64,000 nt of DNA from Ferrovibrio sp. (GCF_017994015.1 NZ_JAGOLP010000010.1:1-64000), one strand, 5' to 3'; positions 17,201-25,177 are shown, counted from the first letter of the stretch. Program-made: numbers and translations. Notes: generated from the letters alone by a model not told the origin.

Positions 17201-18782
17201 CCGCTTCCACCTTTGCGGCCTGCTCGGCTTCGATCTGGCCCAGTTGCGCCCGCGCCGCTTCCACCCGGGCGGCCTGCTCGGCCTCGATGGTTTCAAGCGC
17301 TGCGCGCGCCGCTTCGATCCGGCCGGCAAAATCGCTTTCCACGCCATCCAGCGTGGCGCGGGCCAGATCAACCAGCTGTGCCTGCTGCTGTTCGGCAGCA
17401 TCCAGCGCCGTCCGCGCCGCTTCCACGGCAGCCAGGCGGGCTTCGATTTCCGCACCGGCATCAGCGGCGGCGGCCACGGCGCCGGCATCGCTTTCCAGGC
17501 GAGCATGTTCTTCGGTCAGTTCAGCAACACGGGCGCGCAGCCGTTCCAGGCGGCGCTCGGCTTCCTGAATGCTCTGGTTCAGCCGGGTGCGTTCGGCATG
17601 TTCGGCAGCGGCACGCTCGGTGGCGGCATCCAGTTCCTGCTGCCGTGCCGTCACTTCCTGCTGCGCTGCTTGTGCCGTGGCCTCGGCCTGCTCCAGCAGG
17701 GCCGGCGCAGCTTCCTCGCGGGCGCGCAACGCGCTGCCTTCTTCGGCCAGGCGCTGCAACAGGGCGGCGGCGGCGGCGGCCAGGCTCTGCTCACGCGCCG
17801 CATCGGCGTTGATCTGCTCCAGCCGCTGCTCAACCTGCGCCGCCGCCTCACGGGCGCGGGCCTCCTCGGCATCCAGGCCATCGCGTGCCACCGCCAGGCG
17901 ATGCAGCCGGGCGCCGGCCTCGGCTTCGGCCTGACGCAACGGCGGCAGGGCTTCAGCGGCAATGCGCTCGGCCGCATGCGCCTCGGAAACCTGCAAGGTG
18001 CGGTCGGCAACGGCGCGTTCGGCTTCATGCAAAGCCGCCTCGGCCTGGGCCAAAGCCTGCTGCAACGCCGTGTGGCGCAGATGGAACAGCATCGCTTCGG
18101 TGCGGCGGATCTGGCCGGCGATATTGCGGTAGCGGCTGGCCTGGCGCGCCTGGCGCTTCAGGCCCTGCAATTGCTGGTCAAGCTGGCCGATCACATCGAC
18201 CACACGCTCCAGGTTGCTTTCCGCCGCCTTGAGGCGCAATTCGGCTTCATGGCGCCGCGAATGCAGGCCGGAAATGCCGGCCGCCTCTTCCAGCAACATG
18301 CGGCGATCCGTGGGCTTGGCATTGATGATGGCGCCGACGCGGCCCTGGCTGACCATGGCCGGCGAATTGGCGCCGGAAGCCAGGTCGGCAAAGAAAAGCT
18401 GCACATCGCGGGCGCGCACATCCTGGCCGTTGATGCGGTAATCCGAACCGCGCTCGCGCTCGATGCGGCGCACGATCTCCAGATTTTCATGATCGTTGAA
18501 AGCGGCCGGCGCGGTGCGGCTCTTATTGTCCATCACCAGCGCCACTTCGGCGACATTGCGCGCCGGCCGTGTGGCGGTGCCGGCAAAGATCATGTCGTCC
18601 ATGCCGGCGCCGCGCATGCGCTTGGCCGAATTCTCGCCCATCACCCAGCGCAGGGCTTCGACCAGATTCGACTTGCCGCAGCCATTCGGCCCGACCACAC
18701 CGGTAAGGCCGGGATGGATCACGAATTCGGTCGGCTCCACAAAAGACTTGAAGCCGGAAAGGCGCAATTTGGTAAACTGCAC
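14229..18782 (-). CDS. smc: Chromosome segregation protein SMC with enlarged coiled-coil arms
   Basis: 1517 residues, against about 1150 usual for alphaproteobacterial SMC. Walker A GPNGCGKSN is near 31-39, the signature LSGGEQALTALSLLFA near 1411, Walker B PICVLDEVDAPLD near 1434, and the hinge about 685-800 (FAPVIDQVSVAPGFEKALGAALG). The excess lies in two 18-residue repeat arrays, at residues 472-651 before the hinge and 862-1059 after it. Each is about 180-198 residues long, so removing both leaves a normal SMC. SMC dimers hold and extrude chromosome loops with ScpA/ScpB, not encoded here. The gene follows dsbA by 45 bases in the common dciA-dsbA-smc order. Nothing suggests a broken frame; the domains are complete. 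Confidence 0.97.
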   Translation of the reverse strand: MQFTKLRLSGFKSFVEPTEFVIHPGLTGVVGPNGCGKSNLVEALRWVMGENSAKRMRGAGMDDMIFAGTATRPARNVAEVALVMDNKSRTAPAAFNDHENLEIVRRIERERGSDYRINGQDVRARDVQLFFADLASGANSPAMVSQGRVGAIINAKPTDRRMLLEEAAGISGLHSRRHEAELRLKAAESNLERVVDVIGQLDQQLQGLKRQARQASRYRNIAGQIRRTEAMLFHLRHTALQQALAQAEAALHEAERAVADRTLQVSEAHAAERIAAEALPPLRQAEAEAGARLHRLAVARDGLDAEEARAREAAAQVEQRLEQINADAAREQSLAAAAAALLQRLAEEGSALRAREEAAPALLEQAEATAQAAQQEVTARQQELDAATERAAAEHAERTRLNQSIQEAERRLERLRARVAELTEEHARLESDAGAVAAAADAGAEIEARLAAVEAARTALDAAEQQQAQLVDLARATLDGVESDFAGRIEAARAALETIEAEQAARVEAARAQLGQIEAEQAAKVEAARTAMNGVEAEYAGRIEAARAGLGAVEAEHAGKIEAARAGLGAVEDDHAGKIEAARAGLGAVEAEHTGKIEAARAALAGVEAEHAEKIEAARALVAAAEAEQAQLIAAARAGLEEAEAERQRLQQFEQAARDNWQAMQGELTRLKAEEAGLARLLKADDNNMFAPVIDQVSVAPGFEKALGAALGDELNSAVDSGAPMFWEALPPLVDAPPLPEGVASLASQVTAPPALARRLSQIGIVEEADGLRLRGQLRQGQRLVSKSGALWRWDGFTMKAGAPTPASIKLEQRNRLADLREELRELEIKLADAQAAYAEAKQATEAAVQGERDARGGVAQAEALRDEARLEAGKGVGEAERQRNEARNAAAALIAQAERDRAEARQRAEQVVVLAERERNEARQRAEQGVVLAERERQQARQQAEQAVQQAERQRQQARQQAEQAVQQAERDRARAGEQGQAAIAMAERERNQARERGQGAIAAVERERNEARQRAGQALGQAERERQAARERAGQDIARAERELEAARARQAEVVRREAERQSRLAALADQILQLGLEIEEGETALKALAEALAALPPEELLRERIAALRQDVDALRQTLAEARAALEQMRRDMVARVQRLQVIAEEIEGAEGRAADAGRQLEQLGLRREEAEAELLRLYEIPAGIEGKRSGLLDELAKAETARQELADHLANAEAAQALAAKTARELEQMLGQGREWRVRAEAELEHQRQSGEELALRIREVLECAPDEVLKAGEVDPDEDFPPLPQVENRLERLRKERDNMGPVNLRADLEAQEVEEKLNTLTSEQNDLVAAIEKLRQGITSLNKEGRERLLDAFKQVDEHFQKLFVQVFGGGKAHLQLVESDDPLQAGLEIMASPPGKRLQVMSLLSGGEQALTALSLLFAVFLTNPAPICVLDEVDAPLDDSNVERLCNLMEAMARETAVLAEGTRFVVVTHHPITMARMDRLFGVTMAERGVSTLVSVDLAGAEAMRQTA
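15606..16199 (-). repeat. 54-bp repeat array in smc, arm after the hinge (residues 862-1059)
   Basis: Eleven consecutive 18-residue units, of the form AERERNEARQRAEQGVVL or AERQRQQARQQAEQAVQQ, read without a break. At DNA level the period is 54 bp. Two neighbouring Gln-rich units around 15890-16000 are nearly identical in sequence, others more diverged. The units are rich in Arg, Gln and Glu. 18 residues equals a heptad plus a hendecad, compatible with continuous, nearly untwisted coiled coil. Confidence 0.95.
16830..17369 (-). repeat. 54-bp repeat array in smc, arm before the hinge (residues 472-651)
   Basis: Ten consecutive 18-residue units with consensus EAARAGLGAVEAEHAGKI. Three or four central units (about 16960-17160) are almost identical in DNA, including third codon positions, which points to recent expansion. 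The outer units are diverged. The period is 54 bp, the same as in the other arm, although the unit sequence differs (Ala/Glu-rich here, Arg/Gln-rich there). Confidence 0.96.
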
Positions 18783-18827
18783 AGCCTTACCCTTTCAATA
18801 CGAATTCACACTGAATCCGTTATCCGC

Positions 18828-19577
18828 TCAGCGCTTGCGGAGCAGGAAAATCGAGATGCCTGCCACCAGCAGCACCACGATGGCGATGGCGATATAGGTT
18901 TTGGCATTGCCGCCGAGCCAGTCACCCGAACCCGCCGCCTGCGGCAAGCCGCCGCCAGCCGGCGCGGCGCTCTTGGCGCCGCTGGCCACCAGATCGTCAA
19001 GCAGCTTGCGGAATTCATCGACATTCGGCACGCCGGGCAGATTCTTGCCATTGACGATCAGTGTCGGCGTGGAAGTGACGTTGAACTTCTGATTGCCTTC
19101 GAGGCGTGAATTCAGGATGTAGTCGTTGATTGGCTGATCGCTGAAGCAGGCCTCCACCTGTTCCGACGACATGCCGCCCAGGCGGGCAATCTGGGTCAGC
19201 GCCGCGCGCGGATCGCTGGCCGTGGCCCAGGCGCGCTGCTGGCTGAACAGCACATCCAGGAAACTGAAATAACGCTCCGGCCCGGCGCAGCGAGCGATGG
19301 CGGCACCCGCCAGGGCAAGCTGATCGAGCGGGAAATCGCGGAAGATCAGGCGCACTTTGCCGGTATCAACATATTCGCTCTTCAGCACCGGCAGCACAGT
19401 GGCGTGGAAACTGGCGCAATGCGGGCAGGTCAGCGAGGCATATTCCACGATGGTGACCGGCGCATCGGCACGGCCTATGGCCATGTCCTGCAAACGCGGA
19501 TCGGCCGTCTGGGCCTGAGCCTGATGGCCGGCCAGAGCAAACAGAAGGATGGCAGCGAGACGCAGCATATAGTTCAT
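18828..19577 (-). CDS. DsbA-family thiol:disulfide protein with C-terminal membrane anchor
   Basis: 249 residues. A signal peptide (MNYMLRLAAILLFALAGHQAQA, split after LLFALAG) precedes a thioredoxin fold with active site CPHC at 51-54 in EYASLTCPHCASFH, and the cis-Pro loop STPTLIVNG. This is the DsbA/BdbD-like thioredoxin_4 family that acts on exported proteins. The last 23 residues are a hydrophobic segment ending LLRKR, which should anchor the protein in the inner membrane facing the periplasm; most relatives beside smc are soluble. I chose the ATG at 19577, with AGGAG eight bases before it. It sits between dciA and smc, the common order in this class. Confidence 0.87.
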   Translation of the reverse strand: MNYMLRLAAILLFALAGHQAQAQTADPRLQDMAIGRADAPVTIVEYASLTCPHCASFHATVLPVLKSEYVDTGKVRLIFRDFPLDQLALAGAAIARCAGPERYFSFLDVLFSQQRAWATASDPRAALTQIARLGGMSSEQVEACFSDQPINDYILNSRLEGNQKFNVTSTPTLIVNGKNLPGVPNVDEFRKLLDDLVASGAKSAAPAGGGLPQAAGSGDWLGGNAKTYIAIAIVVLLVAGISIFLLRKR

Positions 19578-19687
19578 GAAGAGGCTCCTACCCCCAATAT
19601 CCAGGGTATATTTTACGGATTCCGGCGCCGGGGCTTCAACCCGACTCCCTCTCTTATCCACAGGAATCTGGCGGCAATGGGGCGGGA

Positions 19688-20209
19688 CTAAACGCTACCC
19701 AGAAGGGATCGCCCAAGAGTCTCAAGCGCTTGGCGGAGATTCTTGTCATCAACGTCTGACAACATTTCACCCAGCCGCTTGGCCTCGTCCGGGCTCAGGC
19801 GGCGGCTATGCCGCATCGGCGGGGCTGCCGCGACTCGGGGCCGCACCGGCATCTGCTTCAATTTCAGGCCCGCCACCACGCGATAGCCGAAATAGCTGTT
19901 GATGCGTTCCACCACCAAAGGCGCCAGATGCTGCAATTCCAGCGCCTGGGCGCCGGTGACCGCCACTTCCAGCGTGGCGCCATGGCCATCCTTGGCGCCG
20001 TAATGCAGTTTTTCCGGCTGGGTATCGGCGCTGAGCAACGGGCCGACAATTTCCGGCCAGCGCGCCAGGATGTCGCCAAAAGCCGCGCCGCGCCGCTTCA
20101 CCAGCGGATTGGTCAGCCGCGCCAGCGCCACATTCAGGCCACGCGGCCCGCCTATCCGCTTGGCGGCATCATGCGGCCGCTTGGCGGCGGGTTTTTCAGG
20201 ATCGGCCAT
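19688..20209 (-). CDS. dciA: DciA-like DUF721 protein
   Basis: 173 residues. The DUF721 core spans about 30-110: KRRGAAFGDILARWPEIVGPLLSADTQPEKL and VAVTGAQALELQHLAPLVVERINSYFG, the KH-like fold of DciA, which helps load the replicative helicase in bacteria lacking DnaC/DnaI. The charged N-terminus and the C-terminal LSPDEAKRLGEMLSDVDDKNLRQALETLG helix are usual in alphaproteobacterial members. It precedes dsbA and smc on the same strand. The functional call rests on the family; this subgroup is less studied than the Pseudomonas protein. Confidence 0.8.
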   Translation of the reverse strand: MADPEKPAAKRPHDAAKRIGGPRGLNVALARLTNPLVKRRGAAFGDILARWPEIVGPLLSADTQPEKLHYGAKDGHGATLEVAVTGAQALELQHLAPLVVERINSYFGYRVVAGLKLKQMPVRPRVAAAPPMRHSRRLSPDEAKRLGEMLSDVDDKNLRQALETLGRSLLGSV

Positions 20210-20230
20210 GCCGCAGCATAGCCCACCGCT

Positions 20231-20719
20231 TTAGGCGAATGAAGCATTGCCGCGCAGCTTGCGGGTCACGGCGATGCCAAGGCCGATGAAAACCATCAGC
20301 AGGATGCCCTGGGTGATGGTGAAAGGCGGCTCGGCAAGGGTTGGCGCGGCTTCGCGCAAGGCCGGGATTTTGCTGAAAATCTGCGCCACCAGCACAAAGA
20401 ACAGGAAATACAGGCTGGCCACCAGGCCACCGGCATGAACCAAACGCCAGGCGCCGCGCAGATGAAAGTGATAACGCGCCAGCAGGGTGGGCAGCAGCAC
20501 CAGCAGGGCAACGATGCCGGTGCCATGCGACGGCAGGAATTGCGTGAACGGAAAAGCGAAGCCGCTGGCCGAGGTGAACAAAGCCGTGCCGAGGAACAGC
20601 TTGGCCAGGCCGCCGCCGCGCGGATCGCCCTTCAGCAATTCCGCCACCACCGCCATACCAGCGCCGATAGCGACAAAACTGACCAGCGTATGCACGATGG
20701 TGAGGGTAAGGACATACAT
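20231..20719 (-). CDS. Four-helix inner-membrane protein of unknown function
   Basis: 162 residues with four hydrophobic segments: LTIVHTLVSFVAIGAGMAVVA, then LFLGTALFTSASGFAFPF, GIVALLVLLPTLLARY and SLYFLFFVLVAQIF, plus a final ITQGILLMVFIGLGIAV. The layout resembles small membrane proteins annotated only as hypothetical. I use the ATG at 20719, with a strong GGAGGT nine bases before it, not the one at 20767. It lies 21 bases before dciA on the same strand. No motif suggests transport or catalysis. Confidence 0.65.
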   Translation of the reverse strand: MYVLTLTIVHTLVSFVAIGAGMAVVAELLKGDPRGGGLAKLFLGTALFTSASGFAFPFTQFLPSHGTGIVALLVLLPTLLARYHFHLRGAWRLVHAGGLVASLYFLFFVLVAQIFSKIPALREAAPTLAEPPFTITQGILLMVFIGLGIAVTRKLRGNASFA

Positions 20720-20792
20720 GGGGCGACCTCCGGCTGGACCTGACGCCACCATGCGCCAGCATTGCACACTGCGCTACTATACAGAGGTTTGA

Positions 20793-22604
20793 TCAGAACC
20801 AGGCCGGCTGCATCTCCAGCGTGGCCGGCTCCAGCCGCGCCAGCAAGGGCAGCCAGTAATCCAGCTTGGCCAGTTCATAGGCATAGAAATAGCGGCAGGC
20901 GGCCAGCTTGCCCTGATAGAAATCGGCATCGCGCTGCGCATCATTGTGCAAGGCCGCCGCTGCCACATTGGCCTGGCGCAGCCACATCCAGGCAATCACC
21001 ACATGGCCCAGCATGTCGAGATACAGCGTGGCATTAGCCAGATAGAGCGCCAGGCGGCCGTCTTTCATCGCCGGCAGCATGGCCTGGGTGGCCTGTTCCA
21101 CCCGCTGCAAAGCCGCTTCCAGCGCGGCAGCGTAAGGCGTCACCAGCGGATCAGCGGCGGCGGCAATATCGGCGCGTATGGTGGCCAGCAGCAGTGCAAA
21201 GCCGGCGCCGCCCTGCATCACGATCTTGCGGCCGAGCAGGTCCATGCCCTGCACACCATGGGTGCCTTCATGGATCGGGTTGAGCCGGTTGTCGCGGTAA
21301 TACTGCTCCACCGGATAATCCCGCGTATAGCCATAGCCGCCCAGCACCTGGATGGCATGTTTGTTGGCTTCCAGGCAGAATTCGCTGGGCCAGGATTTCA
21401 CCATCGGCGTCAGCATATCCAGCAGCAAGGTGGCCTGCTGCTTCTCCGCCGGCGAGGCGGCGGTATGTTCAATATCCACCAGATGCGCGGCATAGAGGCA
21501 CAGCGCCAGCGCGCCTTCCACCGCCGCTTTCTGCGCCAGCAGCAGGCGGCGGATATCGGCATGCTGGATGATCGGCAGCGGCGCCGAGGCCGGGTCCTTG
21601 TTATCCGGGGCGCGCCCCTGAAGGCGCTGGCGGGCATAATCCAGGCTGTAGCGATAGCCGGCGATGCCCAAAGCGGTGGCGCCGAGGCCAACGCCGATCC
21701 GCGCCTCGTTCATCATCATGAACATGTATTCCAGGCCGCGATGCGGCTGGCCGATCAACTGCCCGATACAATCGCCGTTTTCGCCAAAAGACAGCAGCGT
21801 GTTGGTGGTGCCGCGAAAGCCCATCTTGTGATTAAGCCCGGCAAGCTGCACATCATTGCGCGCACCCAGGCTGCCATCGTCGTTGACGCGGAATTTCGGC
21901 ACCGTGAACAGCGAGATGCCACGCACCCCGGCCGGCGCGCCATCAATCCGGGCCAGCACCAGATGCACGATGTTTTCCGACAATTCATGTTCGCCGCCGG
22001 AAATCCACATCTTGCTGCCGCTGATGCGATAGCTGCCATCGGCCAGCGGCGTGGCGCGGCTGCGGATATCGGCCAGGCCCGAGCCGGCCTGCGGTTCAGA
22101 CAGGCACATGGTGCCGAAAAAACGCCCGCTCAGCATAGGCGCCATGTAGCGCGCCTTCTGGTCGGCATTGCCAAAGGCGCCGATCAGATTGGCGGCGCCG
22201 ATGGTGAGGAAGGCATAGCCGGTGGAGGCGACATTGGCGGCGTTGAAACAGGCAAAGCAGCCTTGCAGCAGGCTCCAGGGTAATTGCTGGCCGCCCTCGT
22301 CATAAGGCCGGTGCGCCGCCATGAAGCCGACGCCGACAAACTGATCCAGCGCCGCCCGCACCTCCGGGATAATCGTCACCGTCTTGCCATCGAAGCTCGG
22401 CTCATGCAGGTCGTTCTTGCGGTTATGGGTCTGGAAATGCTCGGCGGCGATAACCTGGGCGGTATCCAGCGCGGCGTTCAGGGTTTCGCGGTCGTGATCG
22501 GCAAAAAATGGGCGTTCGGCCAGCTGCTGCACCCGCAACAGTTCAAAAAGCTGGAAATCCAGATCGCGGCGATCAATCGTGCTGAGCGTGTTTTCGGCGG
22601 CCAT
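20793..22604 (-). CDS. Acyl-CoA dehydrogenase, DmdC/AcdA-like long form
   Basis: 603 residues, the size of the long ACAD group that has an N-terminal extra segment and a C-terminal DUF-type helical domain. FAD-site motifs are FGTMCLSEPQAGSGLADIRSRA and KMWISGGEHELSENIVHLVLARI. The catalytic base is the Glu in NPIHEGTHGVQGMDLLGRK near residue 440. Known members oxidise 3-methylmercaptopropionyl-CoA (DmdC) or ordinary acyl-CoAs; the substrate here is open. The ATG at 22604 has a GGGAGAG upstream. It is divergent from purB and isolated from the acyl-CoA synthetase at 10279. Confidence 0.88.
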   Translation of the reverse strand: MAAENTLSTIDRRDLDFQLFELLRVQQLAERPFFADHDRETLNAALDTAQVIAAEHFQTHNRKNDLHEPSFDGKTVTIIPEVRAALDQFVGVGFMAAHRPYDEGGQQLPWSLLQGCFACFNAANVASTGYAFLTIGAANLIGAFGNADQKARYMAPMLSGRFFGTMCLSEPQAGSGLADIRSRATPLADGSYRISGSKMWISGGEHELSENIVHLVLARIDGAPAGVRGISLFTVPKFRVNDDGSLGARNDVQLAGLNHKMGFRGTTNTLLSFGENGDCIGQLIGQPHRGLEYMFMMMNEARIGVGLGATALGIAGYRYSLDYARQRLQGRAPDNKDPASAPLPIIQHADIRRLLLAQKAAVEGALALCLYAAHLVDIEHTAASPAEKQQATLLLDMLTPMVKSWPSEFCLEANKHAIQVLGGYGYTRDYPVEQYYRDNRLNPIHEGTHGVQGMDLLGRKIVMQGGAGFALLLATIRADIAAAADPLVTPYAAALEAALQRVEQATQAMLPAMKDGRLALYLANATLYLDMLGHVVIAWMWLRQANVAAAALHNDAQRDADFYQGKLAACRYFYAYELAKLDYWLPLLARLEPATLEMQPAWF

Positions 22605-22732
22605 GGCGTTCTCTCCCGTTTCCGGGCGCGACGCTGCCCGATTCCCCAGTCAGCGTCAATTGATTGATCCGGCGCCGCCCGGGGGCTATAAGGCGGCAGC
22701 TTTCCCGCCTATTTCCAGCCTTTGAGGCCCGC

Positions 22733-24154
22733 ATGATCCCGCGCTACACCCGCCCCGAAATGGCCGCCATCTGGGAACCGGAAATGAAGTTCCGGCTCTG
22801 GTTTGAAATCGAGGCACATGCCTGCGACGCCCAGGCCAAGCTGGGCGTGATCCCGAAGGCGGCAGCCAAGGAAGTGTGGAAGAAGGGCCAGTGGGAAATC
22901 GACCGCATCGATGCCATCGAGCGCGAGACCAAGCATGACGTGATCGCCTTCCTCACCAACCTGGCGGAATATGTCGGCCCGGCAGCGCGCTTTGTGCACC
23001 AGGGTATGACATCCTCGGATGTGCTGGATACCTGCTTCAACCTGCAACTGGTGAAGGCCGCCGACCTTTTGCTGGCCGGCTGCGACCGTGTGCTCAAGGC
23101 GCTGGCCGAGCGCGCCTTTGAATACAAGCTGCTGCCCTGCATCGGCCGCAGCCATGGCATCCATGCCGAGCCGGTGACTTTCGGCCTCAAGCTGGCCGGA
23201 TATCATGCCGAATTCCAGCGCGCCCGCCGCCGCCTCGAACTGGCGCGTGAGGAAGTGGCCACCTGCGCCATCTCGGGCGCAGTAGGCACCTTCGCCAATA
23301 TCGATCCGCGTGTGGAAGAGCATGTCGCCAAGCAGCTTGGCCTGCGCCCCGAGCCGGTCAGCACCCAGGTGATTCCGCGCGACCGCCATGCCGCCTATTT
23401 TGCCCATCTCGCCGTGGTGGCTTCCTCCATCGAACGGCTGGCAACTGAAATCCGCCACCTGCAACGCAGTGAAGTGATGGAGGCCGAGGAATATTTCTCG
23501 CCCGGCCAGAAGGGCTCGTCGGCGATGCCGCACAAGCGCAACCCGGTGCTGACCGAGAACCTGACCGGCCTGGCCCGGCTGGTGCGTTCGGCGGTGGTGC
23601 CGGCGCTGGAGAATGTGGCTTTGTGGCATGAGCGCGATATCAGCCATTCCTCGGTGGAGCGCGGCATCGGCCCGGATGCCACCATCCATCTTGATTTTGC
23701 GCTGCACCGGCTGGCCGGCGTGGTCGAAAAGCTGGTGGTGTATCCGGAAAACATGATGAAGAACCTGGACCGCTTCGGCGGCCTGGTGCATTCGCAGCGT
23801 ATCCTGCTGGCGCTGACCCAGGCCGGCCTGAGCCGCGAGGACAGCTACCGCCTGGTGCAGAAGCATGCCATGGTGATCTGGCGCGAGGGCGGCGATTTCC
23901 TCAAGCTGCTCCAGGGCGAACCGGAAGTGACCGCCAAGCTGAAGCCGAAGCAGCTCGCCGATCTGTTTGACCTCGGCTACCACCTCAAGCATGTGGACAC
24001 CATCTTCCGCCGCGTGTTTGGCCCCAAGGCCGTGGCGGCCCATGCCAAGGCGGTGAGCAGCAAGCCGGGCAAGGCGCGCGCCAAGGTGAAGAAACCGGAA
24101 AAAGCCAAGAAGGCCAGGAAGCCGAAAGCAAAGGCAAAACCGAAGAAAGCCTGA
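22733..24154 (+). CDS. purB: Adenylosuccinate lyase with basic Lys/Ala/Pro tail
   Basis: 473 residues. The fumarase/ASL signature GSSAMPHKRNP lies near residue 262, with TSSDVLDTCFNLQL and RSHGIHAEPVTFGLK earlier. The start MIPRYTRPEMAAIW is typical, so I use the ATG at 22733. The enzyme splits SAICAR and adenylosuccinate in purine synthesis. The catalytic part ends near residue 435; the last 38 residues are almost entirely Lys, Ala and Pro (KAVSSKPGKARAKVKK and on to KAKAKPKKA), like histone H1 or poly-Lys tails. That tail is beyond the usual 430-residue length and may bind nucleic acid or ribosomes. Confidence 0.95.
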   Translation: MIPRYTRPEMAAIWEPEMKFRLWFEIEAHACDAQAKLGVIPKAAAKEVWKKGQWEIDRIDAIERETKHDVIAFLTNLAEYVGPAARFVHQGMTSSDVLDTCFNLQLVKAADLLLAGCDRVLKALAERAFEYKLLPCIGRSHGIHAEPVTFGLKLAGYHAEFQRARRRLELAREEVATCAISGAVGTFANIDPRVEEHVAKQLGLRPEPVSTQVIPRDRHAAYFAHLAVVASSIERLATEIRHLQRSEVMEAEEYFSPGQKGSSAMPHKRNPVLTENLTGLARLVRSAVVPALENVALWHERDISHSSVERGIGPDATIHLDFALHRLAGVVEKLVVYPENMMKNLDRFGGLVHSQRILLALTQAGLSREDSYRLVQKHAMVIWREGGDFLKLLQGEPEVTAKLKPKQLADLFDLGYHLKHVDTIFRRVFGPKAVAAHAKAVSSKPGKARAKVKKPEKAKKARKPKAKAKPKKA

Positions 24155-24228
24155 GCCAGCCGCATCATTGACACCCGCGCCACGATCCATGCAGTCTCTT
24201 CCTAACGATAACAAAAGGGAGAGACGCC

Positions 24229-25113
24229 ATGATCGAGGCCCTGCGCACGCCGGACGAGCGGTTTGACAATCTGCCCGGCTATGATTTCAAGCCGCATTAT
24301 CTTGAGCATGCCAATGGCCTGCGCATGCATTACCTGGATGAAGGCCGGCATGGCGGCAAAACCTTCCTGTGCCTGCATGGCCAGCCGACCTGGAGCTATC
24401 TTTACCGCCAGATGATCCCGCTGCTGGTGCAGGCCGGCCATCGTGTGGTGGCGCCTGACCTGTTCGGCTTCGGCAAATCCGACAAGCCGCGCGAGGATGC
24501 GGTCTACACTTTCGATTTCCACCGCGACAGCCTGATCGCGCTGATCCGGGCGCTCAACCTGCAAAACACCGTGCTGGTATGCCAGGATTGGGGCGGCCTG
24601 CTCGGCCTGACGATCCCGAAGAAGATGCCGGAGCGGTTCAGTGGCTTGCTGGTGATGAACACGGCACTCGCCACCGGCGATGCGCCACTGACCCAGGGCT
24701 TCCTGGATTGGCGTGCATGGAACAACAAGAATCCCGACATGGCGGTCGGCAAGCTGATGCAGCGCAGTTGCCCGCAGCTATCACCGGCCGAGGCCGCCGC
24801 CTATGACGCGCCCTATCCTGATCTGCATTACAAGGGCGGCGTGCGCCGCTTCCCCAATCTGGTGCCGGATAATCCCGATGCGCCGGGCACCGAAACCTCG
24901 CGCAACGCCCGGGATTTCTGGCGCAACGACTGGCAGGGCAAAAGCGCCATGGTGATCGGCATGGCCGACCCGGTGCTGGGCGCGCCGGTGATGCAGGCGC
25001 TGCACAAACAAATCCGCAATTGCCCAGCCCCCATCGAAGTGGCCGAGGCCGGGCATTTTGTGCAGGAATGGGCGCCGCTTTTCACCACGCAGGCGCTGGC
25101 GCTGCTGGATTGA
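24229..25113 (+). CDS. Haloalkane dehalogenase, subfamily I
   Basis: 294-residue alpha/beta hydrolase. The oxyanion motif HGQPTWSY is at 50-57, the nucleophile Asp120 sits in CQDWGG with halide-binding Trp121, the acid is probably Asp247 in GMADPVLG, and the base His276 in GHFVQEW. Asp on the seventh-strand side (247) places it with DhlA-type subfamily I enzymes. It should hydrolyse a carbon-halogen bond to an alcohol; natural substrate unknown. The ATG at 24229 follows AAAGGGAGAG, 74 bases after purB. It is convergent with the VOC gene. Confidence 0.88.
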   Translation: MIEALRTPDERFDNLPGYDFKPHYLEHANGLRMHYLDEGRHGGKTFLCLHGQPTWSYLYRQMIPLLVQAGHRVVAPDLFGFGKSDKPREDAVYTFDFHRDSLIALIRALNLQNTVLVCQDWGGLLGLTIPKKMPERFSGLLVMNTALATGDAPLTQGFLDWRAWNNKNPDMAVGKLMQRSCPQLSPAEAAAYDAPYPDLHYKGGVRRFPNLVPDNPDAPGTETSRNARDFWRNDWQGKSAMVIGMADPVLGAPVMQALHKQIRNCPAPIEVAEAGHFVQEWAPLFTTQALALLD

Positions 25114-25116
25114 GAC

Positions 25117-25149
25117 AAAAAAACACCCCCGCCGGGAATGGCGGGGGTG
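25117..25149 (-). terminator. Rho-independent terminator of the VOC gene, possibly bidirectional
   Basis: CACCCCCGCC at 25124-25133 pairs perfectly with GGCGGGGGTG at 25140-25149 around a 6-base loop. On the minus strand the hairpin is followed by a run of seven T, the classic signal, so it ends the VOC transcript. On the plus strand the stop of the dehalogenase is only ten bases before it, so the hairpin may serve both. Confidence 0.88.
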
Positions 25150-25177
25150 CTGGAAAAGTTGGTCTGCTACTGGGCAA

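Noticed and set aside
15606..17369. Regular 54-bp repeats that could be mistaken for a CRISPR or satellite array
   Set aside because: The units are contiguous without spacers, keep the smc frame, and encode regular coiled-coil units.
14610..19109. A 1499-codon open frame antisense to smc
   Set aside because: It arises from the GC-rich codon use of smc on the other strand; its translation is low-complexity Leu/Ala/Arg sequence, and it runs past both array boundaries and into dsbA without any domain.
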